From Candolleomyces eurysporus (lineage: Eukaryota; Basidiomycota; Agaricomycetes; Agaricales; Psathyrellaceae), in the NCBI GenBank assembly GCA_027579435.1, contig JANBPK010001051.1, positions 1-64,000 of the forward strand: a stretch of 64,000 nucleotides of DNA. The letters run 5' to 3'. Shown piece after piece: positions 1 through 12,109 of this stretch. Each line of letters opens with the position of its first letter. Position 1 is the first letter of the stretch. A program made the translations under genes and the position numbers. A model generated the notes under the pieces. It was given only the letters and a program-made list of their open reading frames with translations. It searched no databases and was not told where the DNA came from.

Positions 1-221
1 TCACGAGACTACTTCGGTGACAGNCGAAAAAAAAGNAAAAGGATTTACAGTGGTCAAGTGACTTACGTGCTCGCCTGGAAAGGTAACTCTTTCTCATGAC
101 TGCAACCTCGCTAAAACAAGTTGCCTACCATCGCTTCTCTTTCATTGCGAGCCTCGACTTCAAGGGACGGTAAGATCCGATGGTTTCAATTTCGACCTTT
201 TACTGAAGAGTGCTGCTAGAA

Positions 222-2043
222 ATGCTGATCAAGCGCAGGAAACCAGCTCACATCATTCATAGTCTTCCGGACGAACTTCTCGAGACTATCTTTCACCATG
301 CAATCGAGAGGCCCAAGTACTACTACCCAATGGATCCATCCGCCATCTGGATATTGACCCACGTCTGCAAGCGTTGGCGCTCCATCGGCATATCCAGCCC
401 TCGGCTGTGGTCAGACCTCGGGGTGATTTCGTTCAGCTCTGGCTTATCGAAAACCCAAAAGGCCAACCTTTTTCATCGAACTCAACTCCACCTTGAGCGC
501 TCCAATACCTATCCCATCTCCTTTGTTTTTTGCGACCATGAGATGCTAGAATGGGCCAATCTGAGCGATAGCAACAAGACCTTGTTGCTCCTTACTAGCT
601 ATTCATCACAATGGCAAAGCATCCATCTCACTTTGACCTCCACAATCCCTCAACAATGTCTTCCATTTCACGGTAGGGTCCCTCTACTTCGTGACTTGAC
701 CCTCAAGCTACAAGGTGACCTTGAATCATATAAGCTGGAATGCTTCGCGGACGCCCCTTCTCTGCGGACCGTCAAGATATATGGATGGGGTTTCTCTGAT
801 ACACCCATCCAAATTACGCTACCTTGGGCCCAGTTGGTGGAATATCAAGAAGACGGGTCGCACGACACTGGATTCATGGAGGCTCTTTCAGCCTCAGGAT
901 CCCTGGCCTCTCTTTCTTGCACAGAACGAAGGCCCATGCTTTCACATTCTACCATGACACACCATTCGTTGACAAAGCTCAATCTCAACCTTGCCGTAGC
1001 GCAGCCTTCTCTCCTTCGCAACCTCCGCCTCCCATCTTTGACAAACCTGGCGATCACTTGTGTCAACGTGTATTGTCAAATCGTCTTAACCGACCTGCAC
1101 GCTCTCCTTCTCCTCTCGGAGTGCTCATTGCGCTCTCTGACATTGGATGGCCCGCTCTCCTCAGAAATAGAGCTATCGCTCATTTTGGAGCTATGCAAAG
1201 ACCTTCGCAGACTACGTCTCAGCCACGTATCCTGCGCAAACCTTCAACAATTAGCCGTTTCCGAATCTGAACCCCAGCTACTTGTCCCCCACCTTGAACA
1301 ATTCTCCCTCCATCCCGGGGCTCCCTTCGAAGAAGGGTTCCTTGATCCCATTTACTCCGCCATGGATGATTTCGCCAGATCTCGAGACGCGATGCATCAG
1401 AGCGGCGCGACCCTCCAGAGGTTGCACGTAAAAATCGTATTGCCGTCATATATTCAATGGGTCCCACCACAAATGGCTGTCCTCGCGCAGTTGGAAGGGT
1501 TTCCATCGACCCAGGGTTCCGACTCAGTAGATCCAGACTCGCCTCAGAATCGCACGCTGGATGTTGCCGAAAACTCAAGAGTGGCCAATTATCGCACCGT
1601 TTGTCGATGGGACCGGGCTTTGAGCGCGAATGAAAACTTGCGGTTGTTTCCTCCGCTTACAAGGATTCGGCGTTGGCTTCGAGTCTCTTCTTCAGTTCAC
1701 AAAACATTGAATGAGATGGAGGTATATCCGATCACAACTTCCACCTTGAGGTGGCTCTATGTAAGTCCACGACATCCAACCATGTAATCTTTATTGTTGA
1801 CTCCTTTCTTTGCAGCGTAAGGATATTCCAAAAGCCCTCGATAGGGCGTCATTCCACATTCCAGGAAGCAGGCTTCTTAATTTCCCTAATCGCGCTCGAA
1901 AAGTTCTCGACTCATGGAGGCCCCACCTCTTAGCGGATGCTAAGACGAATCGACGTTGGGCGATATCTGGTGGCGATTCAATTATATATGTGCATGCTGA
2001 TGATGGTGAGCTCTCTTCCCTTTGTAACCAGGAGTGTTTTTGA
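222..2043 (+). CDS. F-box protein, module A copy
   Basis: Exons 222-1760 and 1816-2043 (588 aa). The intron has a clean gtaagt donor and tttgcag acceptor. An N-terminal F-box-like domain spans about residues 13-60: a LPDELLETIF core, then VCKRWRSI and SPRLW. The rest is a long leucine-rich region of the kind seen in mushroom F-box proteins, without obvious LRR punctuation. F-box proteins normally bind Skp1 and recruit substrates to an SCF ubiquitin ligase; the substrate here is unknown. The start is the first ATG of the frame, seven residues before the conserved block. Codons upstream are open for a few residues, so a longer start is not fully excluded. It is almost identical to the module B copy. 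The next gene downstream is a decayed convergent wax-synthase relic. Confidence 0.85.
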
Positions 2044-2259
2044 CCGGTTCATTGACTGTTGTCGGGGGCTTCCCGTGGCAGAGAGACGAAGTTCGGAGGA
2101 ACACATTTGGAATATTGTCGTTGGTTTTCCTGCTCAAAGTTCGCTTCTCCTGTAAAACCCGGACTCTCGTTGGTGAGATAAAATACGTCATAATTAGTCC
2201 TAAGAAGAAATTTCACAGAACGTCTTTAGTGAAACGAGAAACCAGGTATAAACACCCTT

Positions 2260-3270
2260 ATTCAGTCCGCAATCGATATCACCATAGAACTCTCCATCCG
2301 TCTGGCATATCGAACCTTACCACGACCATAGGTTGCAGCCACATCGCCAACGTTACTGTAAACCACCATAAAACCCAGACGTACCCTACTGTTCCCCTAA
2401 TCCATCTTGGAGCCTGATCCCTTCCAATAGGACAAGGTGCGAAATGGATTAGTCGAAGGCGATGGCGACTAGCTGCGGCATGAAGAATTTCAACTGCATC
2501 CATGAGTGAATGATTGCGTAGTCGCCGAGACAGTGTACTACTGAGGAGACAATGAATGAGACGTATAATTTGAGGAAGCCTCGCACAAGCTTGGAAGTTG
2601 GATTCAGTTTGTTCGCGACGAACGTATCGTGGGCCAAGAAAAACTGTGAACTAAGTCGCCGATTACAGTTCTGGGCATATGCCTAGGGATGAACGTGATC
2701 GTGTTACTTACTCTCCTATAATTCTGATGCTAAACCCGTCTGCAAAACACATCTTTAGTCTTTCATTTGCAGCTGCAAAGCAACGAGAAGGAGTAGATGC
2801 ACCTCCATAGATTATGGGCACTGTAAGCGTCACCAAAAGATCCGAATCCGAAACGCGGAGACCACTCCGACCGCTCAGAAAGTCCAGCCGCAATCGAAAT
2901 CGTGGAAGCCAGGCAAAACGTGCTGAGCGACGCCTTAACAGTCAATGGATGACCCCGCACTGTCTGCTGCACCCAATACTTCTGCACACCAAACGGCTCG
3001 TGGAGGCTTGGGTTCTGCTCCATAAGCAAGTCACCCCCGGTACTTACGGAGCGCAGATTTCGCATAGCCTTAGGAGCTGTCGCAGCGTAAAATGGAAGCG
3101 ACTGCGATACGGCCTCTTTGGGTGTGGTATGTAGAAAGTGGCTTCATGTTCCTATCGAAATCCTCGAAATGAGGTATAGAGGTCAAATGTCCCTTGAATC
3201 GGTCCTCAAATGCTCTTTCAGAGATCGGAGAGACTTGCCCCTTCTTCCTCAGTTTAGTATTCACTTTCGA
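2260..3270 (-). pseudogene. Decayed wax-synthase-like acyltransferase, module A
   Basis: Minus-strand fragments match the intact gene at 17840-19134 in order: 3264-3070 (LRKKGQ..SPISER), 3065-2763 (ending in AYSAHNLWR), 2637-2449 (FVANKLNP, HCLGDYAIIHSW) and 2503-2279 (VLWWFTVTLAMWL). The fragments lie in different frames, so several indels interrupt the product. The first 80 or so residues of the family (hydrophobic N-terminus) are missing because the homology ends near 3250 where the next module's leader begins. I see no route to a functional product. It lies tail to tail with the F-box gene of the same module, as in module D. Confidence 0.8.
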
Positions 3271-3578
3271 AAGGAAAGGCCGCTGTTCAATTTGCAGTGG
3301 TCAAGTCCCCTTTGGGTCTTACAGAGCGAACGATTGTCTTCTCTCATCGAGAGTCTGGTTCACGAGACTACTTCGGTGACAGACGAAAAAAAGAAAAGGA
3401 TTTACAGTGGTCAAGTGACTTACGTGCCCGCCTGGAAAGGTAACTCTTTCTCATGACTGCAACCTCGCTAAAACAAGTTGCCTACCATCGCTTCTCTTTC
3501 ATTGCGAGCCTCGACTTCAAGGGACGGTAAGATTCGATGGTTTCAATTTCGACCTTTTACTGAAGAGTGCTGCTAGAA

Positions 3579-5400
3579 ATGCTGATCAAGCGCAGGAAAC
3601 CAGCTCACATCATTCATAGTCTTCCGGACGAACTTCTCGAGACTATCTTTCACCATGCAATTGAGAGGCCCAAGTACTACTACCCAATGGATCCATCCGC
3701 CATCTGGATATTGACCCGTGTCTGCAAGCGTTGGCGCTCCATTGGCATATCCAGCCCTCGGCTGTGGTCAAACCTCGGGGTGATTTCGTTCAGCTCTGGC
3801 TTATCGAAAACCCAAAAGGCCAACCTTTTTCATCGAACTCAACTCCACCTTGAGCGCTCCAACACCTATCCCATCTCCTTTGTGTGTTGCGACTATGAGA
3901 TGCTGGAATGGGCCAATCTGAGCGATAGCAACAAGACCTTGTTGCTCCTTACTAGCTATTCATCACAATGGCAAAGCATCCATCTTACTTTGACCTCCAC
4001 AATCCCTCAACAATGTCTTCCATTTCACGGTAGGGTCCCTCTACTTCGTGACTTGACCCTCAAGCTACAAGGCCGCCGTCAATCATATAAGCTGGAATGC
4101 TTCGCGGACGCCCCTTCTTTGCGGACTGTCAAGATATATGGATGGGGTTTCTCTGATACACGCATCCAAATTACGCTACCTTGGGCCCAGTTGGTGGAAT
4201 ATCAAGAAGACGGGTTGCACGACACTGGATTCATGGAGGCTCTTTCAGCCTCAAGATCCCTGGCCTCTCTTTCTTGCACAGAACGAAGGCCCATGCTTTC
4301 ACATTCTACCATGACACACCATTCGTTGACAGAGCTCAATCTCAACCTTGCTGTAGCGCAGCCTTCTCTCCTTCGCAACCTCCGCCTCCCATCTTTGACA
4401 AACCTGGCAATCACTTGTGTTGAAGTCTATTGTCAAATCGTCTTAACCGACCTGCACGCTCTCCTTCTCCTCTCGGAGTGCTCATTGCGCTCTCTGACAC
4501 TGGATGGCCCGCTCTCCTCAGAAATAGAGCTATCACTCATTTTGGAGCTATGCAAAGACCTTTGCAGACTACGTCTCAGCCACATATCCTGCGCAAGCCT
4601 CGAACAATTAGCCCATCCCGAAGCGGAACCCCAGCTGCTCGTCCCTCACCTTCAAGAATTCTCCCTCCATTTCCGGGGTCCCTTTGAACGAGGGTTCCTT
4701 GATCCCATTTACGCCGCCATGGATGACTTCGCCAGATCTCGAGACGCGATGCATCAGAATGGCGTGATACTCCAGAGGTTGCACGTAAAAATCGTATTGC
4801 CGCTATGTATTCAATGGGTCCCACCACAAATGGCTGTCCTCGCGCAGTTGGAAGGGTTTCCATCGGCCCAGGGTTCCGACTCAGCAGATCCAGACTCGCC
4901 TCAGAATCGCACGCTGGATGTTGCCGAAAACTCAAGAGTGGCCAATTATTGCACCGTTTGTCGATGGGACCGGGCTTTGCGCGCGAATGAAAACTTGCGG
5001 TTGTTTCCTCCGCTTACAAGGATTCGGCGTTGGCTTCGAGTCTCTTCTTCAGTTCACAAAACATTGAATGAGATGGAGGTATACCCGATCACAACTTCCA
5101 CCTTGAGGTGGCTCTATGTAAGTCTACGACATCCAATCATGTAATCCTTATTTTTGACTCCTTTCTTTGCAGCGTAAGGATATTCCACAAGCCCTCGATA
5201 GGGCGTCATTCCACATTCCAGGAAGCAGGCTTCTTAATTTCCCTAATCGCGCTCGAAAAATTCTCGACTCATGGAGGCCCCACCTCTTAGCGGATGCTAA
5301 GACAAATCGACGTTGGGCGATATCCGGTGGCAATTCAATTATATATGTGCATGCTGATGATGGTGAGCTCTCTTCCCGTTGTAACCAGGAGTGTTTTTGA
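3579..5400 (+). CDS. F-box protein, module B copy
   Basis: Exons 3579-5117 and 5173-5400 (588 aa). Near-identical duplicate of the module A F-box gene, with the same start context, intron position and 76-codon last exon. Differences are scattered substitutions. There is a small cluster of changes around codons for GRRQSYKL (about 4072-4090) and another near the C-terminal third (HPEAEPQLLVP), where A has SESEPQLLVP. The reading frame is kept throughout, unlike the neighbouring wax-synthase relic. This suggests the F-box half was retained under selection, or that the duplication is very recent. An assembly duplication cannot be excluded from the sequence alone. Confidence 0.85.
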
Positions 5401-5599
5401 CCGGTTCGTTGATTATTGTCGGGGGCTTCCCGTGGTAGAGAGACGAAGTTCGGAGGAACACATTTGGAATATTGTCGTTGGTTTTCCCGCTCAAAGTTCG
5501 CTTCTCCTGTAAAACCCAGACTCTCGTTGGTGAGATAAAATACGTCATAATTAGTCCTGAGAAGAAATTTTACAGAACGTCTTTAGTGAAACGAGAAAC

Positions 5600-6750
5600 A
5601 AGGTATAAACACCCTTATCCAATCCGCAATCGAGATTACCATCGAACTCTCCATCCATCTGACATTTCGAACCTTACGCCGACCACAGGTTGCAGCCACA
5701 TCGCCAACATTACTGTGAACCACCATAACACCCTGACGGACCCTACCGTTCCCCTAATCCACTTTAGAGCCCTGATTCCTGCCAATCGGACAAGGTGCCG
5801 AATGGATTGGTCGAAGGAGATGGCGACTGGCTGTAGCATGAAGAATTTCATTGCATCCAGGAGTGAATGATTGCGTAGTCGCCGAGACAATGTACGATTG
5901 AGGAGACGAGAAATGAGCCGTGTAGTTTGAGGAAGCCTCGCACGAGCTTGTAAGTTGGATTCAGTTAATTAGCGACGAACGTAGCGTGGGCCAAGAAAAA
6001 CTGTGAACTAAGGAAACGGTTACAGTTCTGGGCTTATGCCTACGGATGAATGTGATTTTGTTGATGAACGTAATTGTGTTACTTACTCTCCTTTGATCTT
6101 GATGCAAACCCGTCTGTAAAACACATCGTCAGGCTTTCATCCGAACAGCGGAGGCCACTTCGAGGGCTCAGAAAATCCAGCCACAACCCATACACTAGAA
6201 CATGCTGAGGAGTGGCTTAACAGTCAACAAATGACCCAGCACCGTTGGCCACACCCGCTGGAGTAGTCCAAGAGACCACTCTAGTCGCGTAGACTCAGAC
6301 AGCTAGGTGAGGAGCGCCTCGTAGAGCGTCGAGGGCAAGGATCGGATGGTCCATTCTGGCACACTGGCATCGAACTAAATATACGGATCACACCCGCGAT
6401 CTAATCTAATCTAGCATGTCTACTCGACTCGGCCAGGATCCCCTACCACACCGCCACTTCTGCGCGCTAAATCGAGGATAGGGCTTGTGAAAGCTTGGGT
6501 TCAGCTCCATGAACCAGTCACCCAGTCCTTACAGAGCGCAGATTTCGCATAGCTTTAGGAGTTGTCGCAGCATAAAATGAAAACGACTGCGATACGGCCT
6601 CTTCGGGTGCGGTATGTAGGAAGTGGCCTCACGTTCCTACTCGACTCCTCAAAATGAGGTGTAGAGGTCAAATGGCCACCTTAATCAGTCGCAAAATGTT
6701 CTTTCAGAAATCAGAGTCTTGTCCCTTCATCAGTTCCGCCTGAGCATTCA
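5600..6750 (-). pseudogene. Decayed wax-synthase-like acyltransferase, module B
   Basis: Minus-strand relic collinear with module A's relic. The C-terminal part (5890-5636; MKFFMLQPVAISF, VLWWFTVMLAMWL) is recognisable. Around 6130-6150 a stretch of about 80 bp present in the other modules is missing, which removes the end of the first coding exon and its splice donor. Around 6256-6452 an insertion of about 197 bp interrupts the coding region. The N-terminal part is missing as in A. At least three independent lesions make this a clear pseudogene. Confidence 0.8.
6256..6452 (-). mobile_element. Candidate tRNA-derived SINE inserted in the module B relic
   Basis: A block of about 197 bp is absent from the equivalent positions of modules A and D and is flanked by the 7-bp direct repeat CCACACC (6249-6255 and 6446-6452), as expected for a target-site duplication. 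Read on the minus strand, it carries TGGCCGAGTCGAG, close to the A box of Leu/Ser tRNAs, and about 60 nt further GTTCGATGCC, close to a B box. This spacing fits an RNA polymerase III promoter. I see no poly-A or simple-repeat tail, so the SINE label is tentative; the insertion itself is well supported. Confidence 0.4.
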
Positions 6751-7067
6751 NTTTTTTTCGAAAGGAAAGACCGCTGATTGATTTATAGTACTCAAGTCCC
6801 CTTTGTGGTCTTACAGAGACGATTGTCTTCTCTCATCGAAAGTCTGGTTCACGAGACTACTTCGACATACGAAACGAAAAATTGGAGCTTAGCGGTCAAG
6901 TGACTCACGTGCCAGCCTTGAAAGGTAACTCTTTCTCATAACTGCAACCTCGCTAAACATGGTGCCTGCCATCGCTTCTCTTTCACCGCGAGCCTCGACT
7001 TCCAAGGACGGTAAGATTCGACAGTTTCATTTGAATTTCGACCTTTTCCTGAAAAGTGCTACTAGAA
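6751..7067. other. Leader of module C
   Basis: About 320 bp without a gene. It holds the module leader (CACGAGACTACTTCG at about 6850), then the segment AAAGGTAACTCTTTCTCAT conserved in all four modules, then the immediate 5' region of the module C F-box gene. One ambiguous base follows CATTCA just before a T-run. I see no additional ORF with family resemblance. Confidence 0.6.
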
Positions 7068-8901
7068 ATGCGAATCAGGCGCAGGAAACCAGCTCACATT
7101 CATACCCTTCCCGACGAACTTCTCGAGACTATCTTTCACCACACAATTGAGAGGTCCAAGTACTACCACCCTTTGGGGCCATCCGCCATCTGGATATTGA
7201 CCCGCGTCTGCAAGCGTTGGCGCTCCATCGCCATATTTAGCCCTCGGCTGTGGTCCAACCTCGGGATGATCTTGTTCAGCTCCGGCTTATCGAGAACTCA
7301 AAAGGCCAACCTTTTTCATCGAATTCAACTCCACCTCGAGCGCTCCAGCACCTGTCCCATCTCGTTTGAATTTTACGACCATGAGATGCTAGAATGGGCC
7401 AATCTGAGCGATAGCAACAAGACTTTGTTGCTCCTGACTAGATATTCATCGCAATGGCAAAGCGTCCATCTCACTTTGGCCTCCACAATTCCTGAACAAT
7501 GTCTCCAAGCTGTTTGCGGCAGTGTCCCTTTACTTCGTGACTTGACCCTCAGGCTACAAGGCGACTTTCAATCGTACAAGCTGGAATGCTTCGCAAATGC
7601 CCCGTCTCTGCGGACTGTCAAGATATATGGATGGACATTCTCTGATACACCCATCCAAATTACGCTACCTTGGGCCCAGTTGGTGGAATATCAAGAAGAC
7701 GGGTCGCACGACACTGGATTCATGGAGGCTCTTTCAGCTTCAGGATCCCTGGCCTCTCTTTCCTGCACAGAACGAAGGCCCATGCTTTCGCATTCTATCA
7801 TGGAACACCATTCGTTGACAGAGCTCAATCTCAACCTTGCTGTAGCACAGTCTTCTCTCCTTCGCAACCTCCGCCTCCCATATTTGACGAACCTGACGAT
7901 CGCTTGTGTTGAAGTGTGTTGTCAAATCGTCTTAACCGACCTACACATTCTCCTTCTCCACTCGGAGTGCTCATTGCGCTCTCTGACATTGGATGGGCCG
8001 GTCTCTTCAGAAATAGAGCTATCACTCATTTTGGAGCTATGCAAAGGCCTTCGGAGACTAAGTCTCACTCATGTATCCTACGCAAGCCTCGAAAAATTGG
8101 CCCTTCACAAATCGGAATCCCAGCCACTTGTCCCCCACCTTGAAGAATTCTCCCTCCATCCCAGGGGCCCCTTCGAAGAAGGGTTCCTTGATCCAATTTA
8201 CTCCGCCATGGATGACTTCGCAAGATCTCGAGACGCGATGCATCAGAGGGGCGCGATACTCCAGAGGTTGCACCTAAAAATCGTATTTCCGCGATATCGT
8301 CAATGGGTCCAACCACAAATGGCTGTCATTGCGCAGCTGGAAGGGTTTCCACCGGCCCCGGGTTCCGAATCAGCGGATTCAGACTCGCCTCAGAATCACG
8401 CGCTAGATCAGGCCAGCATCGTTGCCGAAAACTCAAGAGTGGCCAATTATCGCGCCGTTTGTAGATGGGAAGGGGCTTTTCGCGCAAATGAATACTTGCG
8501 GTTGTTCCCTTTGTTTGATAGGATTCGGCGTTGGCCTCAAGTCTCTTCTTCAATTCACAAAACATTGAATGAAATGGAGGTATATCCGATCACAAGTTCC
8601 ACCTTGACGTGGCTCTACGTAAGTCCACGACATCCTATCATTCAATCTGTATTGTTGACTCCTTTCTTTGCAGCTTAAGGATATTCCGCAAGCCCTCGAT
8701 AGGGCGTCATTCCACATTCCAGGAAGCAGGCTTCTTAGTTTCGCTAATCGCGCTCGGAGAATTCTCGACTTATGGAGGCCCCACCTCTTAGCTGATGCTA
8801 AGACGAATCGACGTTGGGCGATATTCGGTGGCGATTCAATTATATATATCCATGCCGATGATGGTGAGCTTTCTTCTCTTTGTACACAGGAGTGTTTGTG
8901 A
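7068..8901 (+). CDS. F-box protein, module C copy
   Basis: Exons 7068-8618 and 8674-8901 (592 aa), intron gtaagt..tttgcag. Same architecture as A and B: F-box-like domain at about residues 12-58 (LPDELLETIF, VCKRWRSI, SPRLW), a leucine-rich middle, and a conserved last exon (SFHIPGSRLL, DSIIYIHADDG). It is more diverged than A versus B and carries a short extra segment near codon 450 (DQASIVAENS) shared with module D. The frame is intact. Role as for the other copies: probable SCF adaptor, substrate unknown. Confidence 0.85.
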
Positions 8902-9029
8902 TTGATTCATTGATTGTCCTTGGGGGCCTGCTGTGGTAGAGAGACGAAGTTTGGAGGAACAGGCTTGGAATATTGTTGTTGGCTTTCCCGCTCAGAGTTC
9001 GTCTTTCTTGTAAAAGCCCGACTCACGTG

Positions 9030-9960
9030 GAGAGATAAATATCTACAGAACGTTTTTAGTGCAACAAGAATCCAGGTAAGACGCCCTTATCCAATCCGCA
9101 ATCAAGATGAACATCAAACTCCTAATCCCCACCAATTGGACATTGTGCGAAATGGATTGCTCGAAAGCGATGACGGGTGGCTGCAGCGTGAAGAATTTCA
9201 TTGCACCCATATTCCAGGAGTGAATAATTACGTAGTCACCGAGACAATATACGATTGGGGAGACGAGGGTGCGACACATAGTTTGAAGAAGTCTCGCACG
9301 AGCTTGTTAGTCAATTTCGGTTAGCAACGAACGTAGCGTGAACCAAAAAACCTGTGAACCAAGTCAGTGATTACAGTTCGCGACATATGCCTAGGGATGA
9401 ACGAGATTGTGTTACTTACATATACTCTCTTATAATTCTGATGCCGAACCCGTCTGAAAAATACATCGTTAGTCTTTCATTTGCAGTTCCAAAGCAGCGA
9501 GAAGGAGTAGACACAGCTCCATCGATTATGATCACTGTAAGCGTCACCGAAAGGTCCGAAAACCGTTGGCCACTACGAAGGATCAGAGAGTCCAGCCACA
9601 ACCAACATCATGAAAGCCATGCGGTAAAACGTGCTGAGGAGCGCTTTAGCAGTCAATGACCCAGCACCGTCGGCCGAACCTACTTTTGCGCGTTGAAATG
9701 AGGATACGGCCTGTGAAAGCTAGGGTTCAGCTCCATGAGCAAGTCGCCACAGAGCGCAGATCTCGGATATATTTAGGAATTGTCGCAGTATGAAGTGAAG
9801 GCGACCGCGATACAGTGTGGGTGCAGAGCATGATAGGAGGCCGAGAGATGCTATGAGAATGAATAGTAGTCATCATTCGGGGAGGCTGCGCAGCTCGGTA
9901 GAGCAAGGTGACGAATCAGAGTCGTAGACTGGCCATCGGTTCTTGAACTTTCAAGATTTG
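9030..9960 (-). pseudogene. Decayed wax-synthase-like acyltransferase, module C
   Basis: Minus-strand relic. The membrane-proximal block around 9279-9150 is recognisable (YCLGDYVIIHSW, MKFFTLQP). The region for the middle of exon 1 is missing between about 9790 and 9830. The position corresponding to the start codon of module D's gene reads ATC instead of ATG (near 9952). Unlike A and B, the 5' end of the gene is represented, so this copy decayed by internal deletion rather than by truncation at a module border. Confidence 0.7.
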
Positions 9961-9969
9961 GGTGATACC

Positions 9970-12109
9970 TTCAAAGGGCAGAGCTGTGACAATCTTTCTA
10001 TAACTGCTAAGCATGCGCATAACTAGAGCGTCGACTGGACGAGTGCCAGGCCATGCATAGTCAAAACATACAGGCTGTCGAGGTCGAAAAGCTACTTGAA
10101 TTTGAGCTTGAATGATTGAATGAGGTCGGTCGAGTCGAACCTGGGCTGATCGTAGTCCCTTGACCAGATGCCCGACCTAATGTTCGGGAAGGACCTCTCA
10201 GCTGGTTCGTGGACTCGAATGAGCTTGATCCAATGGAATTAAGTTACGCGGTTGTCGGCGAGCCGATATAACGATCTGAGCGGCCTTGATTTTGTCCTCC
10301 ACCAGTCGGCCCTGAACAGCTGGCGTGGGCGGTTGAATGATATGAGGCTGCAGGTGGGAAGGTTCTGACTCTGGAGGGTATTGTTAAGAATTGGAGATAG
10401 TGGGTGAAGTCTGAGGAAAGGTTCGAGCTGAGGGTCATGGAGATTCATCATGGTGTCTCACGCAGCGTTCTTAAGGCCGATTTTCGGCTCACCACAATCT
10501 GGAAGTATGCTGGAGAGTCTTTGCCTCGTCGTAATACCTACTCACGTTTTCCCAGTGACAGCGGTAGCTTGTATTGCCAACAGCACATCGTCGACGATTC
10601 GAACAGCTCTTCCCTCATGCTGCCCTTGCGACGACCACAAGCAATCGTCCATCCTCCGTTTCCTCCATTAAACTAAGTGAAAGGCTTTTGTTGCGCCAAT
10701 TTCGCTGCAACTGCCAAAGCCTCCTAGGTTATTTAGGTGATGCACAGTATTGGGAGGATACTGCGACAGAGGCAATAGCCCTGGAGATTTTAGGGTATCC
10801 CCCTGGTAAGTTTGTGAGAGGCATCTGAGGCTGTAGCGNTTTTTCAAAGAGTCTCCGACCGAGGTTATGGGAGTGATCCTGGTCAGCGATCGTGGCGGTG
10901 GTTCAGCATTTTTCGCGCATCACTAACGTCGACGGATGAATATACGTCTTGGACCCTCCACTAGCGCAACCCACAAATCCCTGAAATGTAATGTGTTGGC
11001 TGAGAAGCAAATACATTCGTGTCTATCCTCTCTGCTGTCGCTGTCAATGGCTGCATTGTGGAGCTGAAGACCGAATGACTAAATGGCTCACCTCATCTCC
11101 GCAGAAGCGACTGTCCCGTAGTTAGCTACCTTGAATTTCGCTGCAAGTGCAAGCGGTGGCAGAGGGTCGGCTGGCACCGTTTCAAGACACTACTGGGCGA
11201 ATAAATAGATAAAAAAAAGGCTACAGGCTGCGAAAAGAGGGTGTATACTGTCAGTGGTCTATGGAAAAGTAGTATATTTCCAGTAACTCTCGTAATGAAA
11301 GGCTTGTTTCTCTCAGAAAGGATCGCTTGGGCCTGAAAGGGTGCCTGGCGCGGCCACCCGTGGCACACTGGCAATCATCAGAGTTCAAGGTTGACCGAAT
11401 AGCCGAGGCGACTCGGTCATAGCACCAGCCGGGTCTGGCACACGCTCACGCTCACGGTTTCATTGCATCCACCAGTCGTTCTTGTATCCTTGAGGCATTT
11501 GAAACTCGCGACTGCGCCTAACACACAAGGATGAAAAATAAACGTGACGATAAGAAATCTGCTGCGCTGAGAATAGTCTTCTACATTCGTAGAGCATCAT
11601 GGCTACATGCACTAATTGCCCTAGAGAAACAGGGTTTCGGTGCTTCTTTCTCACCGGCGTTCAACCTAATCTTTCGAAATAAAGTTTGTATGCACCTTTA
11701 TTAGGAAACGTGAAAGTGGAACTGAGAGGCCAACTGAAGAACGAAAATGACTGGTGTGAAAAAAAATAATATTTCTACAAGAAAGAAGTTTCTGCCCAAA
11801 TCGCTGCAGTTAGCGGTTAGTCTATGTCCGTGGGCGACCGTTGCCCTGTGTCCGTACGTTTGGGTCAGAAATTGTTGGGTGGTATCTATGCCGCCTCTAA
11901 ACGAAGACGGCGGGTGTAATTTGGCTGAAACCTGAACCACAGTGAAAGTACACGAACCAAAAGTCTACGAGGATAAGCCATCTATCTATATGTACACGAT
12001 CGGGTTATATATGGAATACACGAGCTAATTTTTTACAAGAACAAGAAGACAAATCAATGAAATGATTCGAACGTGAATGACAGAAGGGGAAGGAGTTTGA
12101 CGTGCAACC
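9970..12109. other. Intergenic region without recognisable genes
   Basis: About 2.1 kb. The first 180 bp still align to the 5' flank of module D's wax-synthase gene (the string ACTGGACGAGTGCCAGG matches 19211-19229 with one change). After that I see only short unrelated ORFs (for example 10404-10676 and 10574-10828), none with a recognisable domain or splice-supported continuation. One ambiguous base occurs at about 10839. The last part is the 3' flank of the alpha/beta hydrolase. Confidence 0.5.

Larger units (their letters stand above)
1..10030. repeat. Tandem array of three F-box / wax-synthase modules (A, B, C)
   Basis: The same layout occurs three times head to tail: a leader starting near a CACGAGACTACTTCG string (positions 2, 3361 and about 6850), a plus-strand F-box gene, then a convergent minus-strand wax-synthase-like relic. 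The spacing between the A and B start codons is 3,357 bp and these two copies are nearly identical; C is clearly more diverged. Copy A is cut by the window edge. A fourth copy (D) lies at about 15640-19280, separated by two unrelated genes. In A and B the wax-synthase part stops where the next leader begins, so those copies lost their 5' end when the array formed. In C the homology runs to about 10030. Confidence 0.9.

Noticed and set aside
845..1578. Long minus-strand ORFs inside the F-box genes (also at 4202-4935, 16428-17305)
   Set aside because: They recur because the F-box copies are duplicates, and they lie opposite a well-supported coding frame. No start context, splicing or family resemblance; antisense shadows.
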